This document shows positions 31,301 through 33,024 of a stretch of 33,024 nt of DNA, piece by piece. Made by a program: the position numbers and the translations under genes. Numbering within the stretch: the first letter of the stretch is position 1; the number at the start of each line of letters is the position of its first letter. Source of the stretch: an uncultured Sutterella sp. (GTDB lineage Bacteria; Pseudomonadota; Gammaproteobacteria; Burkholderiales; Burkholderiaceae_F); contig CAJKSP010000027.1 in NCBI GenBank assembly GCA_905202595.1, positions 1-33,024 on the forward strand, read 5' to 3'. A model generated the notes under the pieces. The model was given only the letters and a program-made list of their open reading frames with translations. It had not been told where the DNA came from and did not search any database.

Positions 31301-31526
31301 TGACAATGCCGGCAGCCCCGGAAAGATCCTTCTTGTCGATGGCTGCCTGCAGAGCGCGCCTCACCGCTTTGGCGCAGGCGCGCTCAAGAAGCGAGGCGAG
31401 GAGCTCGCCCTGGCCGGCTTGCACGCTTGCAGCCAGATTCGATTCTGCAAGCGCCTTCTTCAGTCCCTGCGTGAGCGCCTCTTCATAAAGTCCTTCGAGC
31501 TGCGCCGTCTCTTCGCTGCCTGCCAT
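28320..31526 (-). CDS. Phospholipase-D-like nuclease fused to SF2 helicase (DUF3427-type)
   Basis: A 1068-residue two-activity protein. Residues about 120-285 hold one PLD (HKD) unit with His222-x-Lys224 (LHAKAYLF) and a GSANMSRSAL turn (Ser241, Asn243). An SF2 helicase follows: Walker A ATGTGKT (351-357), LFLAHRVEIL, motif II DEFHHA (448-453), LTATPFRG, VDVYNEGVDIP and motif VI QQLGRGLR (654-661). About 690-1068 are a C-terminal DUF3427-like region. With one HKD motif it would need to dimerise to make a nuclease site. Such PLD-helicases are related to type I/III restriction helicase subunits and occur in defence or mobile regions; no methylase or other defence gene is adjacent here. The start is ATG at 31526 with GGAAAG about 8 nt upstream. 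It stands alone, 108 nt from the tRNA-Asn pair. Confidence 0.85.
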   Translation of the reverse strand: MAGSEETAQLEGLYEEALTQGLKKALAESNLAASVQAGQGELLASLLERACAKAVRRALQAAIDKKDLSGAAGIVNRVMAAAGASADDVLAEPMQVLYAADQKPADPKDEGRYEALNKRRPLHNFTRAVLFAAEKNAPPLIEELRREIETAERVDFLVSFIRFSGWRLLRPALQSFAERGGRLRLATTTYIGATEARAVDEIASLPHAQVCVSYQSQSSRLHAKAYLFHRPHGLSTAYVGSANMSRSALEDGLEWMVKITEAEQPALFERMAAMLDGYLNGNPEFVRYEAGRDRQTLEEALRKAAGKPGIAANDPASFVRIDPYPFQEEILEKLEAARRNRGETRLLVSAATGTGKTMIAAFDYRRWRSERGKKGQSRRLLFLAHRVEILQQARAAFRLVLNDPDFGELCVGGAMPPEDASIFMSVQTLASIGTARFAPGAFDYIVIDEFHHACAPTYQAILSHFQPAALLGLTATPFRGDGQDPLSFFGGRIAAELPLSEAIDRLLLVPFEYWMVTDPVSVEAVKWRGRQGYDAQALAELYLHGKQAAERDAAICGAVVRYASDLSEVKGIGFCATVEHAEHMAALFNAHQIASRTVLGSTPEAERRRAPQDLESGKLRFIFTVDVYNEGVDIPSVNTVLFLRPTDSPVVFLQQLGRGLRKAEGKASLLVLDFVGAANKKFSYEAKLRALMTGGSVSGALAAGSFAPFLPAGCTLQFEKEAMKRVLENVRQHRADEGELAEEAACWLQRCRPGEASLLAFMRHAGISLAQWRRLACRGKEALFFGELLHRAAPDRFEPMPEALRSVSPGRLSRLLRLNGARAISRLLRCWNAERWESLSPQEQGDWRMLAASWLDREEAKTAAGQNVLGQTLFEALLHDPWLKRELRWSLEADLDAVDFCSPATPMEDRAPIELGCDYSARAVLAMLGDSKAFDFKEGVKHLGSPDGPQSLDLFFVTIVKDAASFTETTSYDDYAMNPTRFHWQSQSRVGAGSPTAARYRRIGFGPGDPQGHLFVRRDKEVEKNKLAAPFTYLGRVRFLSSRGERPLSIQWELEHPLSARLLAAFSK

Positions 31527-31834
31527 TTGCCAGTCTTTCCATTCAAGCGTTGAAAAGAAGCAGCCTACTGCGTGCGTCCTGAATGCGCAGCCGGCCGGCA
31601 TGAGAAGAAACGCTCGCACAAGATTTGAAAATGCTCTGCAGCGCTCGTCCAAGACATCCCGCCTAGGTCAAAGCGCCGGCGATCAAGCTGCGGCGGCCTG
31701 CGCCCTTCGAGCTGCCGCCGCCGGGTTATTGTCCTTAGATCGCAGTATTGTGTTTATCCGCCAGGCAGCCCTCGCCTCGCGCATGCGCAGAGGGCGCCTG
31801 CCTCATCAACTTTTTTCCGAGAAGGAGCGCTTGG
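31527..31834. other. Divergent intergenic region, PLD-helicase / dehydrogenase
   Basis: A 308-nt gap that must carry the two divergent promoters. No convincing -35/-10 pair is seen on either strand; TATTGT near 31745 is the best -10-like word for the dehydrogenase. A GC inverted repeat GCGGCGGC/GCCGCCGC (31690-31697 and 31714-31721) is the only structure noted. Confidence 0.4.
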
Positions 31835-32896
31835 ATGCGCCATTCACCTCAGCAGATCTACAGCCTCGCCTATCAGTTTCTCCGCGGCACGGGCAGCGAT
31901 GACTACGAAGCGAAAATCGTCGCCGATCACATGCTCAAGGCCAACCTGAAAGGGCATGACAGCCATGGCATCGGCATGATCGCCATGTACAACGAATATC
32001 TCCAGAAGGGACAGCTTCATCCGAACACGCCGCCTACGCTCTTCAAGGACACGGGACCGATCATGCAGTACCGCGGCAATCTCGGCTACGGACAGCGCGC
32101 TGGCTATGAAGCCACGCTCGCCGCTGTCGAGCGCGCCAAGAAGACCGGCATCTGCCTCTACACCATCGGCAACTGCTGCCACCTCGGCCGCATCGGCACC
32201 TATGGCGAGCTCGCTGCAGAGGCCGGCCTGATTTCGATCCACTTCGTCGACGTCAATCAGTACGACCCGCTCATCGCGCCGTACTGCGGCTCCAAGGCTC
32301 GCTTCGGCACGAACCCCTTCTGCGTTGCCATCCCCCGCACGGAAAAGTACGGCATGTTCGTGCTCGACTTTGCGACGTCAATCGTCGCCATGGGTAAGAC
32401 GCGCGTCGCCTATCTGGCGGGCACGAAGTTCGATGAAGACATCGCGCTTGACTTGGACGGGCATCCGACCAATGATCCGAGCGTCATGTGGGGCAAGCCC
32501 CGCGGAGCGCTCATGGCCTTTGCCAAGCACAAGGGATCGGGCCTCGCATTCGCCTGCGAGCTTATGGCCGGCCTGCTGTCGCAAGGCGGCACGATTCAGC
32601 CGGGCCACCCGCGCGACGGCTCCATCGTGAACAACATGACGGCCATCGTGATCGATCCCGCCGTGCTCTGCGATCCGGATTGGATGCACAGCGAAATGGA
32701 AGCCATGATTGATTACGTGAAGTCGAGTCCTGCACCTGATCCGGTGAACCACCCGGTGCTGATGCCGGGCGAGCCGGAGCGCCTCCGCATGGCGGAGCGC
32801 GAAAAGCAGGGCGTAGAGATTTCCGACGGCGAATGGGCGGCGATTCTGCGCGTTTGCCGCGAAGCCGGCGTGCCTGAATCTGAACTGCACGATTAA
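31835..32896 (+). CDS. Malate/L-lactate dehydrogenase family oxidoreductase
   Basis: An NAD(P)-dependent oxidoreductase of the Ldh2/MdhB family (also ureidoglycolate, sulfolactate and YbiC-type dehydrogenases), 353 residues. The conserved block GHDSHGIGM (40-48) holds the catalytic His44; further family signatures are GNCCHLGRIGTYGE, RFGTNPFCVAIP, VLDFATSIVAMGKTR and KGSGLAFACELMAGLLSQGG. The substrate, a 2-hydroxy acid or its keto form, cannot be read from sequence. A clear AAGGAG lies about 9 nt before the ATG at 31835, which makes the longer open frame (to 31748) unlikely. The gene is alone and ends in a strong terminator. No transporter or regulator is adjacent in the window. Confidence 0.92.
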   Translation: MRHSPQQIYSLAYQFLRGTGSDDYEAKIVADHMLKANLKGHDSHGIGMIAMYNEYLQKGQLHPNTPPTLFKDTGPIMQYRGNLGYGQRAGYEATLAAVERAKKTGICLYTIGNCCHLGRIGTYGELAAEAGLISIHFVDVNQYDPLIAPYCGSKARFGTNPFCVAIPRTEKYGMFVLDFATSIVAMGKTRVAYLAGTKFDEDIALDLDGHPTNDPSVMWGKPRGALMAFAKHKGSGLAFACELMAGLLSQGGTIQPGHPRDGSIVNNMTAIVIDPAVLCDPDWMHSEMEAMIDYVKSSPAPDPVNHPVLMPGEPERLRMAEREKQGVEISDGEWAAILRVCREAGVPESELHD

Positions 32897-32915
32897 CGCG
32901 CTCTGACAAGACGCT

Positions 32916-32950
32916 AAAGGCCGCTCGCATTCGGCGAGCGGCCTTTTTTT
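32916..32950 (+). terminator. Intrinsic terminator of the dehydrogenase gene
   Basis: AAAGGCCGCTCGC pairs with GCGAGCGGCCTTT around ATTCG, followed by seven T. It starts 20 nt after the stop codon. Confidence 0.93.
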
Positions 32951-32970
32951 CTCCCAGTAAGCTGGAAAAC

Positions 32971-33005
32971 GAAAGCCCCGCAACACAACGTGCTGCGGGG
33001 CTTTC
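32971..33005. terminator. Bidirectional terminator near the right edge
   Basis: GAAAGCCCCGCA pairs with TGCGGGGCTTTC across an 11-nt loop. On the minus strand it is followed by GTTTTCC, so it probably ends a gene entering from the right; on the plus strand it backs up the terminator at 32916-32950. Confidence 0.75.
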
Positions 33006-33024
33006 TTCAATGGGGAGCCTGGCG

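Noticed and set aside
29895..31553. 552-residue open frame on the plus strand
   Set aside because: It is opposite the PLD-helicase gene, which has clear catalytic motifs; the plus-strand frame has none.
33010..33024. Possible start of an RNA gene at the right edge
   Set aside because: Only 15 bases are visible; they do not form a recognisable tRNA or tmRNA end.

Overview
The window is about 33 kb of GC-rich bacterial chromosome carrying almost only conserved housekeeping genes. The gene set and order (RelA with the EXDD signature, a lolC/lolD/tatD run divergent from an RpfE-like gene, recJ, prfB and lysS, a complete iscRSUA-hscBA-fdx-iscX operon, uvrB, large Ala-rich autotransporter) point to a betaproteobacterium of the order Burkholderiales. 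The Ala-rich autotransporter and overall style suggest a gut Sutterellaceae member (Sutterella or Parasutterella type). That lineage call is inference from recognised families, not from a database search.

Layout. 1-1086: two tRNA-Val(GAC) genes (the first cut by the window edge) and an exported cupin protein, all on the minus strand. 1087-3213: relA with its terminator. 3471-5915: an autotransporter. Upstream of it, 5850-6920 holds three tandem copies of a unit of about 357 bp; each copy contains a terminator-like hairpin, a 12-bp palindrome, an untranslated leader, a ribosome site, an ATG and the first 22 or so codons of the autotransporter. Only the last copy is joined to the full gene. 6935-11994 (minus strand): a UPF0210 protein with its double-ACT partner, tatD, lolD and a LolC/E-type permease. 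12106-17901 (plus strand): RpfE-like gene, recJ, prfB with its programmed +1 frameshift, and lysS, followed by a Nudix hydrolase.

18919-24905 is the Isc iron-sulfur operon, read leftward. It is controlled by IscR through two visible IscR boxes, one over the promoter -35 and one just after the start of transcription, and it ends in a strong terminator. 24955-25571 is a low-molecular-weight protein tyrosine phosphatase and its terminator; 25791-27833 is uvrB. An AT-rich divergent region with two neighbouring palindromes separates uvrB from two tRNA-Asn(GTT) genes (28048-28211) and their terminator. 28320-31526 is a 1068-residue protein joining a phospholipase-D-like nuclease domain to an SF2 helicase, an architecture met in mobile or defence contexts. 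31835-32896 is a malate/L-lactate dehydrogenase family oxidoreductase, followed by two terminators.

No CRISPR array, insertion sequence, rRNA or phage module was seen. The least explained structure is the promoter-plus-leader array before the autotransporter. The PLD-helicase beside the tRNA-Asn pair is the best candidate for an acquired, possibly defensive, gene.
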